A stretch of DNA of 64,000 bases from contig NZ_CP032674.1 of NCBI RefSeq assembly GCF_021730305.1, positions 3,457,001 to 3,521,000 of the forward strand, read 5' to 3'. Positions 11,545 through 20,522 of this stretch are shown here, piece after piece. This DNA comes from Xanthobacter sp. YC-JY1. Its GTDB lineage: Bacteria; Pseudomonadota; Alphaproteobacteria; Rhizobiales; Xanthobacteraceae. Position numbers and translations under genes: made by a program. A model generated the notes under the pieces. The model had not been told where the DNA came from, did not search any database, and saw nothing but the letters and a program-made list of their open reading frames with translations. Within the stretch, counting starts at the first letter, position 1. Every line of letters starts with the position of its first letter.

Positions 11545-11695
11545 GGATGATTGAGGCGCGGCTCCCGGCCCCGTTTGAGCATCCATCCACCTCCCCGCCC
11601 CACACCATTCGGACCGCCGCGCCATCGAGCGCGGCGGCCGGTTCGCCCGGAACCCTGCCCCGACGCGGGGGCCGCGCCCCCTTCCGGAGACCGTC

Positions 11696-12595
11696 ATGAA
11701 CGTCCTGTCGCAGCTCATCGTGAGCGGCATCGCCGTGGGCATGATCTACGGCGTTATCGCCTTCAGCTACCAGCTCACCTTCGCCACCTCGAAAACCCTG
11801 AATTTCGGCCAGGGCGAGGCCCTGATGCTGGGGGCTCTGGTGGGCCTCACCACAATCAATTTCCTCATCGGCCAGGCCATCGGCACGCTGTGGGCCTATC
11901 TGCTCATGCTGCCCATCGTCTTCGCCTTCGGCCTCGCGCAGGGCGCGGTGGTGGAATGGCTCGGCGTGCGGCAGGCGGTGAAGGCGAAGTCGGAAGCCGG
12001 CTGGATCATGGCGACCATCGCCCTCGGCATCATCTTCCGCAATCTCGCCGAGAACATCTGGGGCCGCGACGCCCTGCGCTTCCCCTCCCCGCTGCCCGAG
12101 GCGGCGCTCACCATCGGGCCGGTGCGCATCCAGCCCATGGAGATCGCCATCGTCCTCGGCGCGCTCGCCATCATGCTGGCGGTGGAAATCTTCAACCGGC
12201 GGTCCATCTTCGGCAAGGCCGTGGTGGCCACCGCCAACGACCGCGACGCGGCGGGCCTGATGGGCATCGACACGCGGCGCGTCATCACCTTCTCCTATGC
12301 CCTCTCCTCCATGACCGCCGCCTTCGCCGGCGTGCTCATCGCCCCCGTCACCCTCACCGGCGCCACCATGGGCGCGGTGCTGGGGCTGAAGGCCTTCGCG
12401 GTGGCCATCATCGGCGGCCTGTCGAGCGGCATGGGCGTCATTGTCGGCGGCCTCATCCTCGGCATCACCGAGACGCTCACCGGCTACTACATCTCCACCG
12501 GCTACAAGGACGTGCCCGGGCTCGTCCTCCTGCTGCTGGTCCTGTCCCTCAAGCCCTCGGGCCTGTTCGGCCGCGCCACCATCAAGAAGGTCTGA
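11696..12595 (+). CDS. LIV-type ABC transporter permease (LivH family)
   Basis: Inner-membrane permease of 299 residues with about eight hydrophobic helices. Family landmarks are the opening ISGIAVGMIYGVIAFSYQLTF, the NFGQGEALMLGALVGL segment, the cytoplasmic coupling stretch RRSIFGKAVVATANDRDAAGLMGID and the Gly-rich AIIGGLSSGMGVIVGGLILG. It pairs with the permease half of the downstream LivM-LivG fusion to form the channel. The ATG at 11696 follows GGAGACC. The next gene starts 5 bp after its stop. Confidence 0.9.
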   Translation: MNVLSQLIVSGIAVGMIYGVIAFSYQLTFATSKTLNFGQGEALMLGALVGLTTINFLIGQAIGTLWAYLLMLPIVFAFGLAQGAVVEWLGVRQAVKAKSEAGWIMATIALGIIFRNLAENIWGRDALRFPSPLPEAALTIGPVRIQPMEIAIVLGALAIMLAVEIFNRRSIFGKAVVATANDRDAAGLMGIDTRRVITFSYALSSMTAAFAGVLIAPVTLTGATMGAVLGLKAFAVAIIGGLSSGMGVIVGGLILGITETLTGYYISTGYKDVPGLVLLLLVLSLKPSGLFGRATIKKV

Positions 12596-12600
12596 GCCCC

Positions 12601-14592
12601 ATGCTCGCGCGCCGCCTCCTCTCCTCCACGGGGTCGCTCATCGGCCTCGCGGTGCTCGTCGTTCTGCCGTTCGTGGTGACGAGCCCCTATTATCTCCACC
12701 TGCTGGTGACCATCGCCATCTTCTCGATCCTGCTGCTCGGGCTCGATGTGGTGTTCGGCTATACGGGCGAGGTGTCCATCGGCCATGCCGCCCTGTTCGG
12801 CATCGGCGCCTATACGGCCGGATGCCTCGCCATGCATTTCGGCATCGGCTTCTGGCCGGCGCTGCCGCTGGCGATCATCGTCGCGTCGGTGTTCGGCGTG
12901 GTGCTGGCGCTGCCGGCGCTGCGCGTCACCGGCCCGTATCTCGCCATGGTGACGCTGGCCTTCGGCACCATCGTGCAGATCCTCATCAACGAGATGACGG
13001 ATCTCACCAACGGTCCCCTCGGCATCAAGCTGACCACGCCCCTCTTCATCGACCTCAGGTGGCTCGGCGACACCATCCCGCTGTTCGACATGTCGCTCAA
13101 GCGCATGAAGGAAGTGGAATATTACTATATCGCCGCCATCGCGCTGGTGCTGACGCTGATCATCATCAACCGTATCCTCGCCTCCCATCTCGGCCGGGCG
13201 TTCGAGGCGCTGCGCGACAGCCCCATCGCCTCCGACTGCATGGGCGTGTCGGTCTACAAGCACAAGGTGCTCGCCTTCGTGGTCTCCGCCGGCCTCGCGG
13301 GCCTCGCGGGGGCGCTGTTCGCCTATTCCGAGCAATATATCGCGCCGAACAATTTCGGCTTCGAGCTTTCGGTGCAGTTCCTGCTGGCGGTCACGGTGGG
13401 CGGGCGCAAATCGCGGCTGGGGCCCATCCTCGGCGCGGTCATCATCGTGTTCCTGCCGAACCTGCTCTCCGACATCGAATTGTTCCGCTACATCGCCGGC
13501 GGCATCGCGCTCGTCGCCGTCATCGCCGGCGCGCGGGCCTTCGTGAAGGACCCGGAGAACCGGGTGCGCAACGCCATTCCCGTGGTGCTGTGCCTCGCCT
13601 TCTTCGTCTTCTCGCTGCTGCTGCAGAAGATCACGGACTACAAGCTCGCCGTCTTCGGCGTGATGATCCTGTTCGTGGTCTACTACCTGCCGGACGGCAT
13701 CGTCGGCTTCCTGAAGCGCGCCGTCGCCCAGCTCTGGCCGAGCCTCGTGCAGACCCATGCCGTCATCCATGCCGACACCCACGGCAAGGCGGTCACCGCC
13801 TCCCACGAAGGCCATTCGGGCGTGCTGCTCCACGTGGACAATGTGGTGATGCAGTTCGGCGGCCTCCGGGCGCTGGATCAGGTGTCCATCGAGGTGAAGC
13901 CCGGCACCATCCACGGCCTCATCGGGCCGAACGGCTCCGGCAAGAGCACCATGATGAACGTGCTCACCGGCATCTATGTGCCCACGGCCGGCGCCGTCCG
14001 GTTCAAGGGGCAGGAGATGGCGGGCAAGACCTCCTCCGACATCGCCGGAGACGGCATCGCCCGCACCTTCCAGAACGTGCAGCTCTTCGCCGAGCTGACG
14101 CTCATCGAGAACGTGCTGGTGGGCCTCCACCACACCTATCAGGCGACCTTCGCCGAGGTGGCGCTGGGCCTGCCGCGCATAAGGCGGGAGGAGAAGGCGG
14201 CGCGCGAGCGGGCCATGAGCCTGCTCCACTTCGTGGGCCTCGCCGACCTCGCCAACGAGGAGGCGCGCAACCTGCCCTACGGCAAGCAGCGCCTCCTTGA
14301 GATCGCCCGCGCCCTGGCGCTCGACCCCGCCCTGCTGCTGCTCGACGAGCCCGCCGCCGGCCTCACCGCGCCGGACATCAAGCATCTCGTGGAGATCATC
14401 CGGAAGGTGCGCCACGCGGGGCTCACCATCGTGCTCATCGAGCACCACATGGATGTGGTCATGGGCCTGTGCGACACGGTGACGGTGCTGGATTTCGGCC
14501 AGAAGATCGCCGAGGGCAAGCCGGCAGAGGTGCAGGCCAACGAGCGTGTCATCGAGGCCTATCTCGGCGGCGCCGCCGCTGCGGCGGAATGA
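12601..14592 (+). CDS. Fused LIV-type permease and ATP-binding protein (LivM-LivG)
   Basis: One 663-residue polypeptide joins two subunits that are usually separate. Residues 1 to about 385 are a LivM-type permease (YLHLLVTIAIFSILLLGLDV, TGEVSIGHAALFGIGAYTAG, LPALRVTGPYLAMVTLAF). After a short linker with TASHEGHSGVLL comes a LivG-type ATPase with Walker A GPNGSGKS, the LivG-specific GIARTFQNVQLF, signature NLPYGKQRLLEIARAL and Walker B LLLLDEPAAGL. The start at 12601 follows the livH stop by 5 bp. Such fusions are known in alphaproteobacteria, so this is unlikely to be a sequencing artefact. It would pair with LivH and LivF. Confidence 0.92.
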   Translation: MLARRLLSSTGSLIGLAVLVVLPFVVTSPYYLHLLVTIAIFSILLLGLDVVFGYTGEVSIGHAALFGIGAYTAGCLAMHFGIGFWPALPLAIIVASVFGVVLALPALRVTGPYLAMVTLAFGTIVQILINEMTDLTNGPLGIKLTTPLFIDLRWLGDTIPLFDMSLKRMKEVEYYYIAAIALVLTLIIINRILASHLGRAFEALRDSPIASDCMGVSVYKHKVLAFVVSAGLAGLAGALFAYSEQYIAPNNFGFELSVQFLLAVTVGGRKSRLGPILGAVIIVFLPNLLSDIELFRYIAGGIALVAVIAGARAFVKDPENRVRNAIPVVLCLAFFVFSLLLQKITDYKLAVFGVMILFVVYYLPDGIVGFLKRAVAQLWPSLVQTHAVIHADTHGKAVTASHEGHSGVLLHVDNVVMQFGGLRALDQVSIEVKPGTIHGLIGPNGSGKSTMMNVLTGIYVPTAGAVRFKGQEMAGKTSSDIAGDGIARTFQNVQLFAELTLIENVLVGLHHTYQATFAEVALGLPRIRREEKAARERAMSLLHFVGLADLANEEARNLPYGKQRLLEIARALALDPALLLLDEPAAGLTAPDIKHLVEIIRKVRHAGLTIVLIEHHMDVVMGLCDTVTVLDFGQKIAEGKPAEVQANERVIEAYLGGAAAAAE

Positions 14593-14602
14593 GGAGATCG
14601 CC

Positions 14603-15325
14603 ATGCTCGAAGTGAACGATCTCGTCGCCGGCTACGGCAAGGTGAAGGTTCTGCACGGCCTCTCGCTCAAGGTGGAGGAGGGCCAGCTCGTCACCCTCAT
14701 CGGCTCCAACGGCGCCGGCAAGACCACCACGCTGCGCGCCATCTCCGGCATGATCCCGCCGGAGAGCGGCAGCGTGCACCTCGGCGGGGAGGACCTGACC
14801 GGCCTGCCCTCCTTCAAGATCACCAAGAAGGGCCTCGCCCACTCGCCCGAGGGCCGGCGCGTGTTCCCCACCCAGAGCGTGAAGGACAACCTGCTGCTCG
14901 GCGCCTTCCCCCGCCTCACCGGGGCGCGGGAGCGCGGCGACGTGGACGGCGACCTCGACCGCATGTTCACGCTGTTCCCGCGCCTCGCCGAGCGCCGCGC
15001 GCAGCTGGCCGGCACCCTCTCCGGCGGCGAGCAGCAGATGCTCGCCATGGCCCGCGCGCTGATGCTGAACCCACGCGTGCTGCTGCTGGATGAGCCCTCC
15101 ATGGGCCTTGCCCCGCGCCTCGTGGCGGAGGTGTTCGCCACCATCGCCCGGCTCAAGGAGCAGAAGATCACCATGCTGCTGGTGGAGCAGTTCGCCGCGG
15201 CCGCGCTGGAGGTGGCGGACTTCGGCTATGTGCTGGAAAATGGCCGCGTTGCCGCCAAGGGCCCGGCCGAGGCGTTGCGCAACGACGCCGCCGTGCGCGC
15301 CGCCTATCTCGGCCACGCCCACTGA
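14603..15325 (+). CDS. LIV-type ABC transporter ATP-binding protein (LivF family)
   Basis: Second ATPase of the importer, 240 residues. The ATG at 14603 (MLEVNDLVAGYGKVKVLHG) follows GAGGAGATC and lies 10 bp after the fusion gene. Visible motifs: Walker A GSNGAGKTT, the LivF-type HSPEGRRVFPTQSVKDNLLLG, signature LSGGEQQMLAMARAL and Walker B VLLLDEPSMGLAP. It dimerises with the ATPase half of the LivM-LivG fusion. Last gene of the operon, followed by a strong terminator. Confidence 0.92.
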   Translation: MLEVNDLVAGYGKVKVLHGLSLKVEEGQLVTLIGSNGAGKTTTLRAISGMIPPESGSVHLGGEDLTGLPSFKITKKGLAHSPEGRRVFPTQSVKDNLLLGAFPRLTGARERGDVDGDLDRMFTLFPRLAERRAQLAGTLSGGEQQMLAMARALMLNPRVLLLDEPSMGLAPRLVAEVFATIARLKEQKITMLLVEQFAAAALEVADFGYVLENGRVAAKGPAEALRNDAAVRAAYLGHAH

Positions 15326-15348
15326 GGGCAGCCTCCTGAACCCATGCG

Positions 15349-15375
15349 AAGGGCGCCCCCACGGGCGCCCTTTTT
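15349..15375 (+). terminator. Rho-independent terminator after the LIV operon
   Basis: GGGCGCCC (15351-15358) and GGGCGCCC (15363-15370), a self-complementary pair, form an 8-bp stem around CCAC. Two flanking A-T pairs extend it and a run of T follows. It lies 24 bp after the livF stop. Confidence 0.9.
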
Positions 15376-15380
15376 GCATT

Positions 15381-15693
15381 TGCGGTGCCTCGCCGACGCG
15401 TTTTTCTTTATGGGATTTTTATTTCGGCCCATCGCGGCCCGTCTCGAATCTTTATGCGCAAGGTGACACCTTTCCATCGCTGACCAGCGGCCGGGAGAAA
15501 GGTCCCCGGCGCTGCGGCCGACCGCGACGCAGGTCTTCCCGCGTATTCGCGGCCCGAAACCCTCAGAGCGCGATCCGATCAAGTTGAATCAACTTGATCG
15601 GTGAATCGCCCTCTGACTCGAAGAAAGAGAACGCGTGATCCGATCTGATTGCGATGCAATCCGATCGGCGCGCGCTCTGGAGACTGACGTCCC
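15381..15693 (+). promoter_or_regulatory. Upstream control region of the kdp operon
   Basis: No gene is seen in these 313 bp. An AT-rich block at 15401-15424, with repeated T5 runs (TTTTTCTTTA and TTTTTATTT), stands out in GC-rich DNA and resembles the T-rich KdpE-binding sites known upstream of kdpFABC in enterobacteria. Further down, 15575-15601 is a perfect palindrome listed separately. Regulation by the KdpDE pair encoded in the same operon is the expected logic, but the exact promoter is not resolved. Confidence 0.45.
15575..15601. repeat. Perfect 27-bp palindrome upstream of kdp
   Basis: Arms CCGATCAAGTTGA (15575-15587) and TCAACTTGATCGG (15589-15601) flank a single A. The preceding AGAGCGCGATCCGA (15565-15578) recurs at 15776-15789 just after the first small ORF. 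This looks like a copy of a short dispersed palindromic element of the kind common in this bacterial order; a role as operator cannot be excluded because of its position about 95 bp before the first kdp-linked ORF. Confidence 0.7.
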
Positions 15694-15777
15694 ATGCTCG
15701 ACATTCTGATGCTCGCTTTGGCGGCAGGGCTTTTCGCCCTGGCCATCGGCTACGGCTACGCCTGCGAACGGCTCTAG
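15694..15777 (+). CDS. 27-residue single-helix membrane peptide preceding kdpF
   Basis: A tiny ORF starts with ATG at 15694 (MLDILMLALAAGL) and ends with ACERL. The whole peptide is one hydrophobic helix with a short charged C terminus, the same design as KdpF. It lies 51 bp before kdpF and reads in the same direction. Codon use is GC-rich and it has no frame conflict. It may be a second KdpF-like stabilising subunit of the potassium pump or a leader peptide. There is no strong ribosome-binding sequence (GACGTCCC precedes the ATG), so translation is likely but unproven. Confidence 0.55.
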   Translation: MLDILMLALAAGLFALAIGYGYACERL

Positions 15778-15789
15778 AGCGCGATCCGA

Positions 15790-15814
15790 ATACAGGCCGC
15801 GAGCGCGGCCGTAT
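15790..15814. repeat. Hairpin between the 27-residue ORF and kdpF
   Basis: ATAC plus GGCCGC (15790-15800, with one bulged A) pairs with GCGGCC plus GTAT (15805-15814) around GAGC. It ends 14 bp before the kdpF start. It could set the relative translation of the two tiny ORFs. Confidence 0.5.
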
Positions 15815-15828
15815 CGAAGGAAAACTCC

Positions 15829-15918
15829 ATGACCCTCGATTTCGCACTGGGAGGCCTCATCACCGTGGGCCTCCTCTTCTACCTCACCCTCGCGCTGCTG
15901 AAGCCCGAGCGGTTCTGA
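15829..15918 (+). CDS. kdpF: Potassium-transporting ATPase small subunit KdpF
   Basis: A 29-residue single-helix protein that stabilises the KdpFABC complex in the inner membrane. It begins [14 protein letters not shown] and ends LLKPERF, a typical KdpF C terminus. The ATG at 15829 is preceded by GAAGGAAAA. It lies 10 bp upstream of kdpA, the position expected for kdpF. Confidence 0.88.
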   Translation: MTLDFALGGLITVGLLFYLTLALLKPERF

Positions 15919-15928
15919 GGAGGCCCCG

Positions 15929-17638
15929 ATGACCCCCAACGGCTGGATCCAGATCGCCCTCTTCTGCGCGATCATCCTTGCGCTGACGCCGCTCCTCGGC
16001 GGCTACATGACCCGCGTGTTCGCCGGCGAGCGCACCTTCCTCTCGCCCGTCCTCAGGCCCATCGAGGGCGCCATCTTCGCCCTCGGCGGCGTGGACCCGA
16101 AGCGCGAGCAGACCTGGCTCGGCTATACCCTCGCCATGCTGCTGTTCCACGTGGCCGGCTTCCTCATCCTCTACGCCGTGCTGCGCCTGCAGGACCTGCT
16201 GCCGCTGAACCCGCAGGAGATGGCGGCGGTGCCGCCGGACCTGTCGCTGAACACGGCCATCAGCTTCATCACCAACACCAACTGGCAGAACTACGGCGGC
16301 GAGAGCACGCTCAGCTATCTTGCGCAGATGCTGGGGCTGACCCACCAGAACTTCCTCTCCGCCGCCACCGGCATCGCGCTGGCGCTGGCGCTTATCCGCG
16401 GCTTCTCCCGCGCCTCGGCGCAGACGGTGGGCAATTTCTGGGTGGATGTCACCCGCTGCACCCTCTACGTGCTGCTGCCGCTGTGCATTCCCTACACCCT
16501 GTTCCTGGTGTGGCAGGGCATTCCGCAGACGCTCGGCCCCTATGTGGATGCGACCACGCTGGAAGGCGCGAAGCAGACCATCGCGGTCGGCCCCGTGGCC
16601 TCGCAGGTGGCCATCAAGATGCTCGGCACCAATGGCGGCGGTTTCTTCAACGCCAATGCCGCCCACCCGTTCGAGAACCCCACCGCGCTCTCCAACTTCG
16701 TGCAGATGAACTCCATCTTCGCGCTGGGCGCCGGCCTCACCAACGTGTTCGGCCGCATGGTGGGCGACGAGCGCAAGGGCTGGGCGATCCTCGCCGCCAT
16801 GGGCGTCATCTTCGTCGCGGGCGTCGCCGTCACCTACTGGGCGGAAGCCGCCGGCACGCCGGGGCTGAATGCGCTGGGCCTCACCGGCGGCAACATGGAA
16901 GGCAAGGAGCTGCGCTTCGGCATCGTCGCCTCCGCCCTGTTCGCCGTCATCACCACCGCCGCCTCCTGCGGCGCGGTGAACGCGATGCATGACAGCTTCA
17001 CGGCGCTGGGCGGCATGATCCCGCTCATCAACATGGAGCTGGGCGAGATCATCGTCGGCGGCGTGGGCGCGGGCATGTACGGCATGCTGCTGTTCGTGGT
17101 TGTCGCCATGTTCGTGGCCGGCCTCATGGTGGGCCGCACGCCCGAATATGCCGGCAAGAAGATCGAGGCCAAGGAAGTGAAGATGGCCATGCTCGCCATC
17201 CTCGTCCTGCCCCTGATGATGCTCGGCTGGACTGCGGTCGCGACGGTGCTGCCGGGAACGGTGGCGGCCATCAGCAATCCCGGCCCGCACGGCTTCTCCG
17301 AGATCCTCTACGCCTTCACCTCGGCGACGGCGAACAACGGCTCGGCCTTCGCAGGCCTCTCCGGCAACACGCCCTTCTACAACGTGACGCTCGCCGTCTC
17401 CATGTTCATCGGCCGCTTCATGATGATCGTGCCGGCCATGGCCCTGGCGGGGTCGCTCGCGGCGAAGAAGACCGTGCCGGCCTCGGCGGGCACCTTCCCC
17501 ACCCATGGCGGACTGTTCGTCGGCCTGCTGGTGGGCGTCATCCTCATCGTCGGCGGCCTCACCTTCTTCCCGGCGCTCGCGCTCGGGCCGATCGTGGAGC
17601 ACCTCGCGGCCGTGGCCGGCCAGACCTTCGGGGGCTGA
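15929..17638 (+). CDS. kdpA: Potassium-transporting ATPase channel-like subunit KdpA
   Basis: KdpA binds and translocates potassium in the high-affinity KdpFABC pump. The protein has 569 residues, close to the usual 560. The four pore-loop repeats typical of the SKT superfamily can be seen: [54 protein letters not shown] and [12 protein letters not shown]. It starts 10 bp after kdpF with GAGGAGGCC-type spacing to the ATG. Downstream, a 46-residue ORF separates it from kdpB. Confidence 0.96.
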   Translation: MTPNGWIQIALFCAIILALTPLLGGYMTRVFAGERTFLSPVLRPIEGAIFALGGVDPKREQTWLGYTLAMLLFHVAGFLILYAVLRLQDLLPLNPQEMAAVPPDLSLNTAISFITNTNWQNYGGESTLSYLAQMLGLTHQNFLSAATGIALALALIRGFSRASAQTVGNFWVDVTRCTLYVLLPLCIPYTLFLVWQGIPQTLGPYVDATTLEGAKQTIAVGPVASQVAIKMLGTNGGGFFNANAAHPFENPTALSNFVQMNSIFALGAGLTNVFGRMVGDERKGWAILAAMGVIFVAGVAVTYWAEAAGTPGLNALGLTGGNMEGKELRFGIVASALFAVITTAASCGAVNAMHDSFTALGGMIPLINMELGEIIVGGVGAGMYGMLLFVVVAMFVAGLMVGRTPEYAGKKIEAKEVKMAMLAILVLPLMMLGWTAVATVLPGTVAAISNPGPHGFSEILYAFTSATANNGSAFAGLSGNTPFYNVTLAVSMFIGRFMMIVPAMALAGSLAAKKTVPASAGTFPTHGGLFVGLLVGVILIVGGLTFFPALALGPIVEHLAAVAGQTFGG

Positions 17639-17639
17639 G

Positions 17640-17780
17640 ATGGCACGCCGCTTCCTCTCCGCGCGGGCGCAGGCCCTGCGCACCTCCGAACTCATCCTCC
17701 TCGCGACCCTCGCCGCCTTCGTCCTCGTCGCTGCCATCCAGATGGTGGTGCTCGTGGCCGGCGATGTCGCGAAACCCTGA
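17640..17780 (+). CDS. 46-residue membrane peptide between kdpA and kdpB
   Basis: An ATG at 17640, one base after the kdpA stop, opens a 46-residue ORF ending 19 bp before kdpB. It has a basic start ([14 protein letters not shown]) and one clear membrane helix ([23 protein letters not shown]), with a short tail GDVAKP. The tight spacing and typical codon use suggest a translated gene. kdpA and kdpB are normally adjacent, so this is an extra component: possibly a small subunit or regulator of the potassium pump. I do not recognise it. Confidence 0.6.
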   Translation: MARRFLSARAQALRTSELILLATLAAFVLVAAIQMVVLVAGDVAKP

Positions 17781-17799
17781 TCCTTTCCGGGAGCCATCC

Positions 17800-19863
<2,064 letters not shown>

Positions 19864-19875
19864 GGAGAGCCCATC

Positions 19876-20484
19876 ATGCTCAACAGCCTCCGTCCCGCCT
19901 TCGTCATCGTCGTCCTCCTGACGGCGCTGACGGGCTTCGCCTACCCCCTCGCCATGACCGGCGCCGCGCAGGTGCTGTTCCCGGCGCAGGCCAATGGCAG
20001 CCTCATCGAGAAGAACGGCACCGTGGTCGGCTCCGCCCTCATCGGGCAGGCCTTCACCTCCGACCGCTACTTCCACGGCCGCCCCTCCGCCACCACCGGC
20101 GCCGATCCGGCGGATGCCTCGAAGACGGTGCCGCAGCCCTACAACGCCGCCAATTCCATGGGCTCGAACCTCGGCCCCACCAACCCCGCCCTCATGGATC
20201 GGGTGAAGGCCGACATGGCGGCCCTGAAGGCCGAGAACCCCGGCGCGGCGGTGCCGACCGATCTCGTCACCACCTCCGCCTCGGGGCTCGACCCGGACAT
20301 CTCGCCGGAGGCCGCCTTGTTCCAGGTGCCGCGCATCGCCAAGGCGCGCGGCCTTGATGAGGACGTGCTGCGCCGGCTGGTTGCGCACGAGACGAGCGAG
20401 CGCACCTTCGGCCTCCTCGGCGAGCCCCGGGTGAACGTGGTCGCCATCAATCTCGCGCTGGACCGCTTCGCCGGCGCCAAATAG
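19876..20484 (+). CDS. kdpC: Potassium-transporting ATPase subunit KdpC
   Basis: KdpC is the single-helix subunit that supports assembly and high potassium affinity. It has 202 residues with one N-terminal membrane helix ([21 protein letters not shown]) and a periplasmic domain with typical segments [34 protein letters not shown] and [20 protein letters not shown]. The start is 12 bp after kdpB with GAGGAGAGC just upstream. Confidence 0.96.
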   Translation: MLNSLRPAFVIVVLLTALTGFAYPLAMTGAAQVLFPAQANGSLIEKNGTVVGSALIGQAFTSDRYFHGRPSATTGADPADASKTVPQPYNAANSMGSNLGPTNPALMDRVKADMAALKAENPGAAVPTDLVTTSASGLDPDISPEAALFQVPRIAKARGLDEDVLRRLVAHETSERTFGLLGEPRVNVVAINLALDRFAGAK

Positions 20485-20522
20485 AACAGGCGGGACCGCA
20501 GCGGCCCGGCCGGGAGACGGCA

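Noticed and set aside
11551-12600. Extension of the LivM-LivG fusion upstream by about 350 codons
   Set aside because: This part is livH read in another frame; the ATG at 12601 gives the normal LivM start.
12502-14604. Leftward open frame of about 700 codons opposite the livM-livG fusion
   Set aside because: Low-complexity antisense frame; the opposite strand has complete permease and ATPase motifs.
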